Positions 41,490 through 49,819 of a stretch of DNA of 64,000 nt are shown piece after piece. The notes beneath the pieces are model-generated. The model ran no database searches. It had not been told where the DNA came from and saw only the letters and a list, made by a program, of their open reading frames with translations. The position numbers were made by a program, and so were the translations under genes. The stretch comes from Palsa-504 sp963744575 (lineage in GTDB: Bacteria > Actinomycetota > Actinomycetes > Streptosporangiales > Streptosporangiaceae): assembly GCA_963744575.1 (NCBI GenBank), contig CAVUUF010000004.1:1-64000 (forward strand). The letters are read 5' to 3'. The first letter of the stretch is position 1, and each line of letters begins with the position of its first letter.

Positions 41490-42317
41490 TTAAGCGGGCC
41501 GGCGGGCGGCGGCGAACACGCGGCGGAACGGGAAGATGGTGCCGAACGGGCGAGGTGGATACGCCTCGCGAACCCGCGTGCCGTACTCGGCGAGGAAGTC
41601 CCCGGCCTGGTCCGCGTCGAGCGCGGCCAGCACGGGGCGCAGCCCGCTGCCCTGGTACCACCGGAGCACCGGGTCCGCACCTGGCAGGATGTGCACGTAG
41701 GTTGTCTCCCAGGCGTCGACCTCGCAGCCGGCCCGGGCCAGCAGGTCCGCGTAGTCCGCCGGGTCGGCCGATTGCCGGTTCAGCTCCACGTCCCGCAGCA
41801 GCGCACGCCACCGGGCTGAGGCCACCATCTCGCGCAGGATCACGTACGACGGCTGGTCGAAGTTGCCCGGGACCTGGAAGGCCAGCCAGCCGTCGCCAGC
41901 CAGCCGGTCCGCCCAGCGGACCAGCAGCTCGCGATGGCCGGGCACCCACTGCAGCACCGCGTTGGAGATGATCACGTCGGGCAGGCTCTGCGGTTCCCAG
42001 TGCCTGATATCGTCGACCATGAACGACAGTCCAGGCGCATGATTTGTCGCCACCGGGCCGATGCCGGCGGGCGCCGGCGGCCGCGGGGCACTGGTCGAGG
42101 CGTGCGTCCGGGCCGCCTCGATCATCTCGGGTGAGCTGTCTACGCCGCACACCACCGCGGCGGGCCAGCGCTCGGCGAGCAGGGCGGTCAGGTTTCCCGG
42201 GCCGCAGCCTAGGTCGACCACGTGTCCGGGAAGTTCAGCTCCGACCCTGGCGAGCAGGTCGAAGAACGGCCTGGCGCGCTCGCCTCCAAACCGCAGATAA
42301 AGGGCCGCGTCCCACAT
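41490..42317 (-). CDS. tam: trans-aconitate 2-methyltransferase-like SAM methyltransferase
   Basis: 275 residues. The start MWDAALYLRFGGERARPFFD is the Tam signature (MWDPxxYLxFxxxRxRPFxxL). SAM motif I is VVDLGCGPGN (34-43), followed by GVDSSPEMI and ISNAVLQWVPGH. Tam methylates trans-aconitate formed by spontaneous isomerisation. ATG 42317 has AGAAGGA nine bases before it. Divergent from marR across 130 bases containing a 14-base palindrome. Confidence 0.82.
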   Translation of the reverse strand: MWDAALYLRFGGERARPFFDLLARVGAELPGHVVDLGCGPGNLTALLAERWPAAVVCGVDSSPEMIEAARTHASTSAPRPPAPAGIGPVATNHAPGLSFMVDDIRHWEPQSLPDVIISNAVLQWVPGHRELLVRWADRLAGDGWLAFQVPGNFDQPSYVILREMVASARWRALLRDVELNRQSADPADYADLLARAGCEVDAWETTYVHILPGADPVLRWYQGSGLRPVLAALDADQAGDFLAEYGTRVREAYPPRPFGTIFPFRRVFAAARRPA

Positions 42318-42419
42318 GGCGGTCAATCCTTCTCCCATACCACGAGACGGTGTGCCAGCCGCGAGAGGCGACCCCTGGCACCTCACGACTGACCTGATCT
42401 CCTTGTACAGGACGATTCG

Positions 42420-42433
42420 TCTTGACGTCAAGA
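42420..42433. promoter_or_regulatory. 14-base palindrome between tam and marR
   Basis: TCTTGACGTCAAGA is perfectly symmetric. It lies 14 bases before the marR ATG and about 100 bases before tam. It contains a TTGACG hexamer on each strand; on the tam strand a TACAAG hexamer follows after 18 bases. It is a likely autoregulatory MarR site; the core recurs before the MFS gene. Confidence 0.55.
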
Positions 42434-42447
42434 GATAGGCTCTGGGA

Positions 42448-43002
42448 ATGGGCCAGCGCGCCGGCACCGAGGCGGATCCCGACGACGGCATCCTCCGCGG
42501 ACCACTGCTGCGGGACGAGGTCGACGACCTGGTCGCCGCGTGGCGGGCGCAGCGACCTGACCTGGATGTGGAGCCGATGCAGGTGCTCAGCCGGATCTCC
42601 CGGCTGGCCCGGCACCTGGACATCGCGCGCCGCGGCGCGTTCGCCGAGCACGGGCTCGAGTCGTGGGAATTCGACGTGCTCTCCGCGCTGCGCAGGCAGG
42701 GGGCGCCGTTCCAGCTCACGCCGGGCGCGCTGGTCCGCGCCACCCTGGTCACCTCCGGGACCATGACCAACCGGATCGACCGGCTGGCCGCCGCGGGCCT
42801 CGTCCGCCGGGAGCCGGATCCGCGGGACAAGCGCGGCGTGCTGGTCACTCTCACCGACGCCGGCCAGGCGCGGGTGGACGCGGCACTGGCCGGCCTGCTG
42901 CGCCGGGAGCGGGCGCTGCTGGCCGGCCTGGACCCTGACGAACGCCGTGACCTGGCCGACCTGATGCGGATCCTGCTCGCCCCCTTCGACGCCGCCGACT
43001 GA
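42448..43002 (+). CDS. MarR family transcriptional regulator
   Basis: 184 residues. The winged HTH lies in the middle: LTPGALVRATLVTSGTMTNR is the recognition region, followed by the wing RREPDPRDKRGVLVTLT. An N-terminal helix with RLARHLD and a C-terminal helix form the dimer. The ATG at 42448 follows the palindrome closely, leaving almost no leader. Divergent from tam. The MFS exporter 5 kb away carries the same palindrome core. Confidence 0.88.
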   Translation: MGQRAGTEADPDDGILRGPLLRDEVDDLVAAWRAQRPDLDVEPMQVLSRISRLARHLDIARRGAFAEHGLESWEFDVLSALRRQGAPFQLTPGALVRATLVTSGTMTNRIDRLAAAGLVRREPDPRDKRGVLVTLTDAGQARVDAALAGLLRRERALLAGLDPDERRDLADLMRILLAPFDAAD

Positions 43003-43151
43003 GGCTCTTACGCCGTCCCGGTGCCCGCCCGGCAGCTGAGAAGAAAATCCTGGCGGCGTGAACCGTTCCGCCGGAAGCCGTCGTAATTCAGTCAACCGCG
43101 CGGCAAGTGGCCCGCTGAATAAGGCGGCCGAAGAATACGGCGCCGGCCATA

Positions 43152-43167
43152 TCAACCTCCAGGTTGA
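43152..43167. repeat. interrupted palindrome TCAACCT-CC-AGGTTGA
   Basis: Perfect seven-base arms in the 220-base gap between the convergent ends of marR and the ABC-F gene. It may be a bidirectional terminator or the leftover operator of a lost gene. No gene was recognised in the gap. Confidence 0.4.
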
Positions 43168-43223
43168 CGGCGTATTCGGCACGCAGACCAGGCCGCGCGG
43201 ATCCCGGCTTGAACCGGCGTGCG

Positions 43224-45095
43224 TTAGGGCTCGAGCTCAGCCGCGACGGCCAGCCAGCGGTCCTCCAGGCCGGACTTCTCCGCCTGGGCGGCCGTCAGCT
43301 CGGCGCCGAGCGTGCTGAGCTTCTCGTAGTCGGTGGCGTTCGCGGCCAGCTCGGCGGTGAGCTCGATCTCGCGGTCGGAGAGCCGGGCCAGCTGACGCTC
43401 GAGGCGCTGCAGCTCCTTGCGGGCCGTGCGCTCCTCGGCCGCCGACGGCCGGGCCGGGCCCGGGGCCGGACCGGGGTCCGGGCGGGCCGGCGCCGGGGCG
43501 GCCTGGCCCGGGCCGCGGCGGCTCGCCCGGACGCGGTCCAGGTACTCGTCCACGCCGCCGCCGAGGAAGGAGAGCTTGCCGTCGCCGAGCAGCGCCACCA
43601 CGTGCTCGGTTACGCGCTCGGTGAAGTACCGGTCGTGGCTGACCACCACCAGCGTGCCGGGCCAGCCGTCGAGCAGGTCCTCGAGCTCGGTCAGCGTCTC
43701 GATGTCCAGGTCGTTGGTCGGCTCGTCGAGCAGCAGCACGTTGGGCTCGGCCATGAGCAGCCGGAGCAGCTGGACCCGGCGCCGCTCGCCGCCGGACAGG
43801 TCGCCGACCCGGGTCCACTGCCGTTCCGCGGTGAAGCCGAGCCGTTCCAGCAGCTGTCCGGCGGACAGCTCGCGGTCGCCCACCCGGACCCGCAGCCGGA
43901 TCTCTTCGACGGCTTCGCGGACCCGCTGGTCCGGATCGAGTTCGGCAAGCTCCTGGGGCAGCTGGGCCAGTCGCACGGTCTTGCCCCGGACGATCGTGCC
44001 GTCCGCGCGCAGCCCGGGGCCTTCCGACCCGGCCAGCACCCGCAGCAGCGAGGTCTTGCCGCTGCCGTTGACGCCGGCCACCCCGACCCGGTCCCCGGAG
44101 CCGAGCTGCCAGGTCACCCGGTCGAGCAGGGGACGCTCGCGGTCGCCGGCCGACACCGAGCCCGTGGTTATCGACACAGCGTCCAGCTCGATCACGGTCT
44201 TGCCGAGCCGGGCGGTGGCCAGCCGGGTCAGCTCAACGGTGTCGCGGGGCGGCGGCTCCGCCGCGATCAGCGCGGTGGCCGCCTCTACCCGGAACTTCGC
44301 CTTGCTGGACCGGGCCCTGGCTCCCCGCTGCAGCCAGGCCAGCTCTTTGCGGGCCAGGTTGCGGCGGCGCCGTTCGGCGGCTTCCTCGCCGCGCTCGCGC
44401 TCGGCCTCGGCCAGCACATAGGCCGAGTAGCCGCCCTCGGCGGAGCGCACCTGCCCGCGGTCGACCTCCCAGGTCCGCTCGCACACGGTGTCGAGCAGCC
44501 AGCGGTCGTGACTGACCACGACGACCGCGCACTGCCCATTCCCGGTCCGGTCGCGCAGGTGCCGGCCGAGCCAGTCGATCGCCTCGATGTCCAGGTGGTT
44601 GGTGGGCTCGTCGAGGAGCAGCACGTCCCGGTCGGCCACCAGCAGGGCGGCGAGCGCGACCCGGCGCCGCTCGCCGCCGGACAGCTGCCCGGCCCGGGCG
44701 TCGGCGCCGATCCCGGGCAGCAGCTCGGCCACGATCGCCCGCGCCCGGGCGTCGGCCTGCCACGGGGCCCGCGGCCCGCCCGCGGGGCCCGCGGCCGGGC
44801 CGTCCGCGGTATCCGCGGCCGCGCCACCCGCCGGGCCGAACACGATCTCCCCGACCGTCCCGGTCAGCTGATCGCTCTGCGGCAGGTAGCCCAGCCGCAG
44901 CCCGGCCGCCATGGCGACCCGGCCGCTGTCCGGCGCGGCCCGCCCGGCCAGCAGCTCGAGCAGCGTGGACTTGCCCGCGCCGTTGCGCCCCACCACGCCG
45001 ATCCGGTCGCCGGACGACACGCCGAGCGAGACGTCGTCGAGCAGCGTGCGGTGCGCGTAGGCCTTGGCCGCCTTCTCCAGGCTGATCAGGTTCAC
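43224..45095 (-). CDS. ABC-F family ATPase, Uup/EttA-like
   Basis: 623 residues. Two ATPase domains without membrane segments: Walker A GRNGAGKST (36-44) and GVNGSGKTS, signatures LSGGERRRVALA and LSGGERRRVQLL, and Walker B LLLDEPTNHLD and LLLDEPTNDLD. The C-terminus is a charged coiled coil (ERTARKELQRLERQLARL), as in Uup. ABC-F proteins act on the ribosome in translation control or antibiotic protection. GTG 45095 overlaps the ispE stop. Confidence 0.92.
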   Translation of the reverse strand: MNLISLEKAAKAYAHRTLLDDVSLGVSSGDRIGVVGRNGAGKSTLLELLAGRAAPDSGRVAMAAGLRLGYLPQSDQLTGTVGEIVFGPAGGAAADTADGPAAGPAGGPRAPWQADARARAIVAELLPGIGADARAGQLSGGERRRVALAALLVADRDVLLLDEPTNHLDIEAIDWLGRHLRDRTGNGQCAVVVVSHDRWLLDTVCERTWEVDRGQVRSAEGGYSAYVLAEAERERGEEAAERRRRNLARKELAWLQRGARARSSKAKFRVEAATALIAAEPPPRDTVELTRLATARLGKTVIELDAVSITTGSVSAGDRERPLLDRVTWQLGSGDRVGVAGVNGSGKTSLLRVLAGSEGPGLRADGTIVRGKTVRLAQLPQELAELDPDQRVREAVEEIRLRVRVGDRELSAGQLLERLGFTAERQWTRVGDLSGGERRRVQLLRLLMAEPNVLLLDEPTNDLDIETLTELEDLLDGWPGTLVVVSHDRYFTERVTEHVVALLGDGKLSFLGGGVDEYLDRVRASRRGPGQAAPAPARPDPGPAPGPARPSAAEERTARKELQRLERQLARLSDREIELTAELAANATDYEKLSTLGAELTAAQAEKSGLEDRWLAVAAELEP

Positions 45096-46168
45096 CGCGG
45101 CCGGCTCACCTCGGCGGAGGAGACGACGGCCGCGCCCGGCGCCGGCCCGGTGACCCGGGCCACCGACCGGCACACGCCCGCGCCGGACAGGGACACGGCC
45201 AGGTCCAGGGCGCGGTTCGCGCTGGCCGCGAGGAACACGCAGGTCGGTCCCGAGCCCGACACCAGCGCGCCGAGCGCGCCCAGCTCCAGGCCGGCCGCCA
45301 GGGTCTTGCGCAACGCGGGGGACAGCGACAGGGCGGCCGGCTGCAGGTCGTTGCTCAGCGCCCGGCCGACCAGGCGGGCGTCACCCGAGCGCAGCGCGGA
45401 CATGAGCGCGGCGTCCAGCACCGGCTCGCGCCACGAGCTCCGGGGGGGCTCGGGGGGGTCATCCCCCCCGGAGCCAGCAGAGCTCCGGGGGGACGCGGGC
45501 CCGCCACCGCAGGCGGCCAGGTCAGCAGGGTCGTCCCCGCCGGAACCGGCCGGGCCCTCCGCGGCCCGGAGCCGGTCCAGCGCGGCGTACACCGCAGGCG
45601 TGGACAGCTGACCGTCGGCGAAGGCCAGCACCCAGTGGTACTGGGTCGCCGGGGCCAACGCCTGGGTCAGCCGCTCGCCCCGGCCGCGGCCCACCGCGGT
45701 CCCGCCGAGCAGCGCGAAGGCCGCGTCGCTGCCGACCCTGGCCGCGACGTTCACCAGCTGCTGCTGGCCGAGACCGCCGCCCCACAGCTCGTTGCAGGCC
45801 AGAAGGGCGGCCGCGGCGTCGGCGCTGCCGCCCGCCAGCCCCGCCGCCACCGGGATGCGCTTGGTGATCGCCACGTGGACGCGCCCGGCGGCCGCCGCCC
45901 GGCCGGCCAGCGCCCGGCGCAGCGCGGCCACCGCCCGCAGCGCGAGGTTGTCCGGGCCGGCCGGGACCCGGTCCGCGCCCTCGCCGCTGACCGTGATCCC
46001 GTCCCGCCCGGCCGGCGCCACGGTGACCTCGTCGAACAGCGAGACGGCGTGGAAGACGGTGACCAGGTCGTGGTAGCCGTCACCCCGCGGCGGGCCCACC
46101 GCGAGCTGGAGGTTGACTTTGGCGGGTACCCGCACCGTAACGGCGCCTACCGCTCGCTTACTGGTCAC
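45092..46168 (-). CDS. ispE: 4-diphosphocytidyl-2-C-methyl-D-erythritol kinase
   Basis: About 358 residues. A GHMP kinase of the MEP isoprenoid pathway, which feeds menaquinone tails. Motifs are VRVPAKVNLQLAVG, PVAAGLAGGSADAAAALLA (ATP loop) and a C-terminal SGSGPTCVF. A Gly/Asp/Pro insert, SAGSGGDDPPEPPRSS, with its flanks (about 35 residues) is encoded by a G-run/C-run palindrome at about 45436-45498. The start is uncertain: GTG 46168 (overlapping the rsmA end by 11 bases), GTG 46204 or GTG 46135. Confidence 0.92.
   Translation of the reverse strand: MTSKRAVGAVTVRVPAKVNLQLAVGPPRGDGYHDLVTVFHAVSLFDEVTVAPAGRDGITVSGEGADRVPAGPDNLALRAVAALRRALAGRAAAAGRVHVAITKRIPVAAGLAGGSADAAAALLACNELWGGGLGQQQLVNVAARVGSDAAFALLGGTAVGRGRGERLTQALAPATQYHWVLAFADGQLSTPAVYAALDRLRAAEGPAGSGGDDPADLAACGGGPASPRSSAGSGGDDPPEPPRSSWREPVLDAALMSALRSGDARLVGRALSNDLQPAALSLSPALRKTLAAGLELGALGALVSGSGPTCVFLAASANRALDLAVSLSGAGVCRSVARVTGPAPGAAVVSSAEVSRPR
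45436..45498. repeat. in-frame G-run/C-run palindrome in ispE
   Basis: Core GGGGGGGTCATCCCCCCCGG is flanked by two copies of GAGCTCCGGGGGG (45436 and about 45480). It encodes GGDDPPEPPRSS in a loop where IspE proteins vary. It is the best-preserved copy of the family. Confidence 0.65.
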
Positions 46169-47138
46169 GATGCTGAAATCGTACGCGGTCTGCGCTAGTC
46201 CCACTCGCCCTGTTTCCCCGCTCGCCGCCGCGGCGCCGGCGCCCCGTTGGCTCGCTCGGGCAGGCCGTTGGCTCGCGGGTATGCCGCCGGGCTGCGGCCA
46301 GGCGCGCGAACTCCGCGACGCCGAGCGATTCCCCCCGCGCGCCCGGATCGAGGCCCGCCGCGCGGAGCAGCCGCTCGGCCTCCGGCGCCGAACCGGCCCA
46401 GCCCGCCAGCGCGGCCCGCAGCGTCTTGCGCCGTTGCCCGAACGCCGCGTCGATGACCGCGAACACCTCCTCCCGGCTCGCCGTGGTGGCCGGCGGGTCC
46501 CGCCGGATGAACGCCACCAGGCGGGAGTCCACGTTCGGCACCGGCCAGAACACCGAGCGCGGCACCGGCCCGGCCGGCCGGGCCGCCGCGTACCAGGCCA
46601 GCTTCACCGACGGCGCGCCGTACACCCGGGACCCGGGTCCGGCGCACATCCGCCGCGCCACCTCGGCCTGCACCATGACCAGGCCCCGCCGCAGCGACGG
46701 CAGCGCGGCCAGCAGGTGCAGCACGACCGGCACCGCCACGTTGTACGGCAGGTTCGCCACCAGCACCGACGGGACGGCCGGCAGGTCAGGCTCGCCGACG
46801 CCGAGCGCGTCCGCGGTGACCACGCTCACCCGGTCCGCCAGCCGCGGCGCCCGGGCGGCGATCGTCCGCGGCAGCTCACCCGCGAGCACCGGGTCGATCT
46901 CCACCGCGACGACCCGGCTGGCCCCGGCCGCCAGCAGGGCGAGCGTGAGCGAGCCGAGCCCCGGACCCACCTCGAGCACCACCTCGCCGGGCTGCAGGGC
47001 CGCCAGCGCGGCGATCCGCCGCACGGTCCCGGGTTCGACGACGAAGTTCTGGCCCAGCCGCTTGGACGGCCGCACGTCCAGCCGCCCGGACAGCTCCCGG
47101 ATGTCGGCCGGGCTGAGCAGCCGCACCTCGGGGTTCAC
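46158..47138 (-). CDS. rsmA: 16S rRNA (A1518/A1519) dimethyltransferase
   Basis: 326 residues. SAM motifs are KRLGQNFVVEPG, VLEVGPGLGSLT and the catalytic NLPYNVAVPV. It dimethylates two adenines near the 16S 3' end. The last 40 or so residues are Arg/Gly-rich and not conserved. GTG 47138 overlaps the tatD stop (GTGA). The tatD-rsmA-ispE order is as in M. tuberculosis but without rpfB. Confidence 0.94.
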   Translation of the reverse strand: MNPEVRLLSPADIRELSGRLDVRPSKRLGQNFVVEPGTVRRIAALAALQPGEVVLEVGPGLGSLTLALLAAGASRVVAVEIDPVLAGELPRTIAARAPRLADRVSVVTADALGVGEPDLPAVPSVLVANLPYNVAVPVVLHLLAALPSLRRGLVMVQAEVARRMCAGPGSRVYGAPSVKLAWYAAARPAGPVPRSVFWPVPNVDSRLVAFIRRDPPATTASREEVFAVIDAAFGQRRKTLRAALAGWAGSAPEAERLLRAAGLDPGARGESLGVAEFARLAAARRHTREPTACPSEPTGRRRRGGERGNRASGTSADRVRFQHRDQ

Positions 47139-48007
47139 CAGGGGCCGAAGGTGCGCTCGGCGGTGGCGGTGACCGCGTCGCACAGGTCCGTCAGGTCCAG
47201 GCCCGCCACCTCGGCCAGGCAGCGCAGGGTGTCGGCGGTGAGGGCGGGCTCGTTCGGCCTGCCCCGGTTGGGCACCGGGGTGAGGAAGGGCGCGTCGGTC
47301 TCGGCCAGGATGAGGCCGGGCGGCGCCGCCGCGGCCGCGTCGCGGAGCGGCTGCGCGTTGCCAAACGTCACGTTGCCCGCGAACGACATCACGTACCCGG
47401 CCTCGGCGCACTGCTTGACCATCGGCACGTCGCCGGAGAAGCAGTGGAACACCACCCGGTCCGGCGGCCCCTCCTCGGCCAGGATGCGCAGCACGTCGGC
47501 GTGCGCCTCGCGGTCGTGGATCATCAGCGCCTTGCCGGCCCGCTTCGCGATCTTGATGTGCTCGCGGAACCACCAGCGCTGCACCTCGGGCGCGGCGTGG
47601 TCGCGGTAGTAGTCCAGCCCGGTCTCGCCGACCGCGACCACCCGCGGCTGCCCGGCCAGCGCTTCGATCTCCGCCAGCACCTCCTCCGCCGTCGCCGGCG
47701 GGGCCGGCAGCGGGGCAGCGGAGGCGTCCGGCGCGCGGGGTTCCCGGGGGCGCACACTAGGCTCGGTGGCCGCCTCGGTGTCGTTCGGGTGGATCGCGAC
47801 CGCGGCGTACACCGCGTCGTGCTCCGCGGCGCACCGGGCCGACCAGCGGGAGGACTCCAGGTCGGTGCCGACGGTGACGATCCGGGCGATCCCCGCCGCG
47901 CGGGCCGCGGCGACCACCTGGCCGACCGGGAACTCGATCATGTCCAGGTGGCTGTGCGCGTCCAGCGCCGGCCGGGGTAGCGGAGCAGGCTGAACCGGGG
48001 CACTCAC
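47135..48007 (-). CDS. tatD: TatD family metal-dependent hydrolase
   Basis: About 290 residues, TIM-barrel hydrolase. Metal ligands are DAHSHLD near the N-terminus, GETGLDYYRDHA, then MIHDREAH, FHCFSGD and ETDAPFL. The family has 3'-5' exonuclease activity. An extra Pro/Ala stretch (about 25 residues, SVRPREPRAPDASAAPLPAP) follows the third strand. The start GTG 48007 lies 26 bases after the metG stop; no strong ribosome-binding site. Confidence 0.9.
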   Translation of the reverse strand: MSAPVQPAPLPRPALDAHSHLDMIEFPVGQVVAAARAAGIARIVTVGTDLESSRWSARCAAEHDAVYAAVAIHPNDTEAATEPSVRPREPRAPDASAAPLPAPPATAEEVLAEIEALAGQPRVVAVGETGLDYYRDHAAPEVQRWWFREHIKIAKRAGKALMIHDREAHADVLRILAEEGPPDRVVFHCFSGDVPMVKQCAEAGYVMSFAGNVTFGNAQPLRDAAAAAPPGLILAETDAPFLTPVPNRGRPNEPALTADTLRCLAEVAGLDLTDLCDAVTATAERTFGPW

Positions 48008-48032
48008 CGCGGCCCGTTCGGCTGATAAAAGG

Positions 48033-49817
48033 TCATGAAGCGCCCAGCCGGGCAAGTTCCTCGTCCACCACCGCCGGGTCCAGCTTGGTGAACAGCGGCT
48101 GGGGCACGGCCAGCGGGGTGCCGGCCCGCAGCGGCGCCGGCGCCCAGCGGGCCGTGCGGTCATACCGGCCGGTGATCACCGGGTAGGACGGGCCGCCCGC
48201 CTCGTCGACCTCCTCGACGTGCGGCATGTCCGACCAGGTGCCGGTGCCCCCGAGCATCTCGTGGACCTGCTGCGAGGAACGCGGCAGGAACGGGGTGAGC
48301 AGCGTCTTGGCGTCGTCGACCAGCTGCAGCGCCACGTGCAGCACGGTGCGCATCCGGTCCGGGTCGGACTCGCGCAGCTTCCACGGGGCCTGCTCGGAGA
48401 AGTACTTGTTGGCCTCGGCCACCGTCCGCATCGCCTCGGTGATGGCGAACTTGAACCGCGACGCGGACAGGTGCTCCCCGACGGCGCCGAAGGCCTGGCG
48501 CGACCGGGCCAGGAGATCGGAGTCGAGGTCGGTCAGCGGGCCGGCCTCGGGGATCGACCCGATGTTGCGGGCCGCGAACGAGACCGCCCGGTTCACCAGG
48601 TTCCCCCAGGTCGCCACCAGCTCGTCGTTGTTGCGGCGGACGAACTCGCTCCAGGTGAAGTCGGTGTCCTGGTTCTCCGGGCCGGCCACGGCCACGTAGT
48701 AGCGCAGCGCGTCCACGTCGTAGCGGGCCAGGAAGTCGCGGACGTAGATGACCACCGCGCGGGAGGAGGAGAACTTGCGGCCCTCCATCGTCAGGTACTC
48801 GCTCGAGACCACCTCAGTGGGCAGGTTCAGCTGGCCAAGCGGGCCCGGCTGCCCGCCGCGGGCGCCGAGCCCGCCGTAGCCGAGCAGCATGGCCGGCCAG
48901 ATCTCGGAGTGGAAGACGATGTTGTCCTTGCCCATGAAGTAGTACGCCTCGGCGTCCGGCTCGTTCCACCAGGCCCGCCAGGCGTCCGGGTCGCCGCTGC
49001 GCCGGGCCCACTCGACCGACGCGGACAGGTACCCGATCACCGCGTCGAACCAGACGTAGATCCGCTTGTCCGGACGGTCCCGCCAGCCGTCCAGCGGAAC
49101 CGGCACGCCCCAGTCCAGGTCCCTGGTGATCGCCCGCGGCTGCAGGTCGTCGAGGAGGTTGAGGGAGAACTTCAGCACGTTAGGCCGCCAGTGCCCCGCC
49201 TTGGTCTGCAGCCAGCTGCCGAGCACCTCGGCGAACGCGGGCAGGTCGAGGAAGTAGTGCTCGGTCTCGCGGAAGACCGGCGTCTCCCCGTTGATCTTGG
49301 ACCGGGGGCTGATGAGGTCGGCCGGGTCGAGCTGGTTGCCGCAGTTGTCGCACTGGTCACCGCGGGCGCTGGGGTAACCGCAGATGGGGCAGGTGCCCTC
49401 GATGTAGCGGTCGGGCAGGGTGCGGCCGGTGGACGGCGAGATCGCGCCCAGCGTGGTCTTCGGGAAGATGTAGCCGTTCTCCAGCAGCCGGACGAACATC
49501 TCCTGGGTGATCGCGTAGTGGTTCAGCGTGGTCGTCCGGGTGAACAGGTCGTAGGTCATGCCCAGGCTGGTCAGGTCGTCGACGATGACCCGGTTGTAGC
49601 GGTCGGCCAGTTCCCGCGCCGAGACGCCCTCGGCGTCGGCCTGCACCTGGATCGGCGTGCCGTGCTCGTCGGTGCCGCTCACCATCAGGACCCGGTGGCC
49701 CGCCATCCGCTGGTACCGGCTGAACATGTCGCAGGGCAGGCCGAAACCGGAGACGTGCCCGATGTGCCGGGGACCGTTCGCATAAGGCCAGGCCGGGGCG
49801 GACAGGATAGTGCGCAT
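48033..49817 (-). CDS. metG: methionyl-tRNA synthetase
   Basis: 594 residues. The class I HIGH motif is HIGH at residues 18-21, the zinc knuckle CPICG...CDNCG is at about 142-160, and KFSSS (about 347) takes the place of KMSKS, as in many actinobacterial MetG proteins. The anticodon domain follows, with no C-terminal EMAP-like domain. ATG 49817, three bases after the GT2 stop. Confidence 0.96.
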   Translation of the reverse strand: MRTILSAPAWPYANGPRHIGHVSGFGLPCDMFSRYQRMAGHRVLMVSGTDEHGTPIQVQADAEGVSARELADRYNRVIVDDLTSLGMTYDLFTRTTTLNHYAITQEMFVRLLENGYIFPKTTLGAISPSTGRTLPDRYIEGTCPICGYPSARGDQCDNCGNQLDPADLISPRSKINGETPVFRETEHYFLDLPAFAEVLGSWLQTKAGHWRPNVLKFSLNLLDDLQPRAITRDLDWGVPVPLDGWRDRPDKRIYVWFDAVIGYLSASVEWARRSGDPDAWRAWWNEPDAEAYYFMGKDNIVFHSEIWPAMLLGYGGLGARGGQPGPLGQLNLPTEVVSSEYLTMEGRKFSSSRAVVIYVRDFLARYDVDALRYYVAVAGPENQDTDFTWSEFVRRNNDELVATWGNLVNRAVSFAARNIGSIPEAGPLTDLDSDLLARSRQAFGAVGEHLSASRFKFAITEAMRTVAEANKYFSEQAPWKLRESDPDRMRTVLHVALQLVDDAKTLLTPFLPRSSQQVHEMLGGTGTWSDMPHVEEVDEAGGPSYPVITGRYDRTARWAPAPLRAGTPLAVPQPLFTKLDPAVVDEELARLGAS

Positions 49818-49819
49818 GG

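Noticed and set aside
48701..48790. metG thought to lack its KMSKS motif
   Set aside because: KFSSS at this place is a known variant in actinobacterial MetG, so the enzyme is complete.
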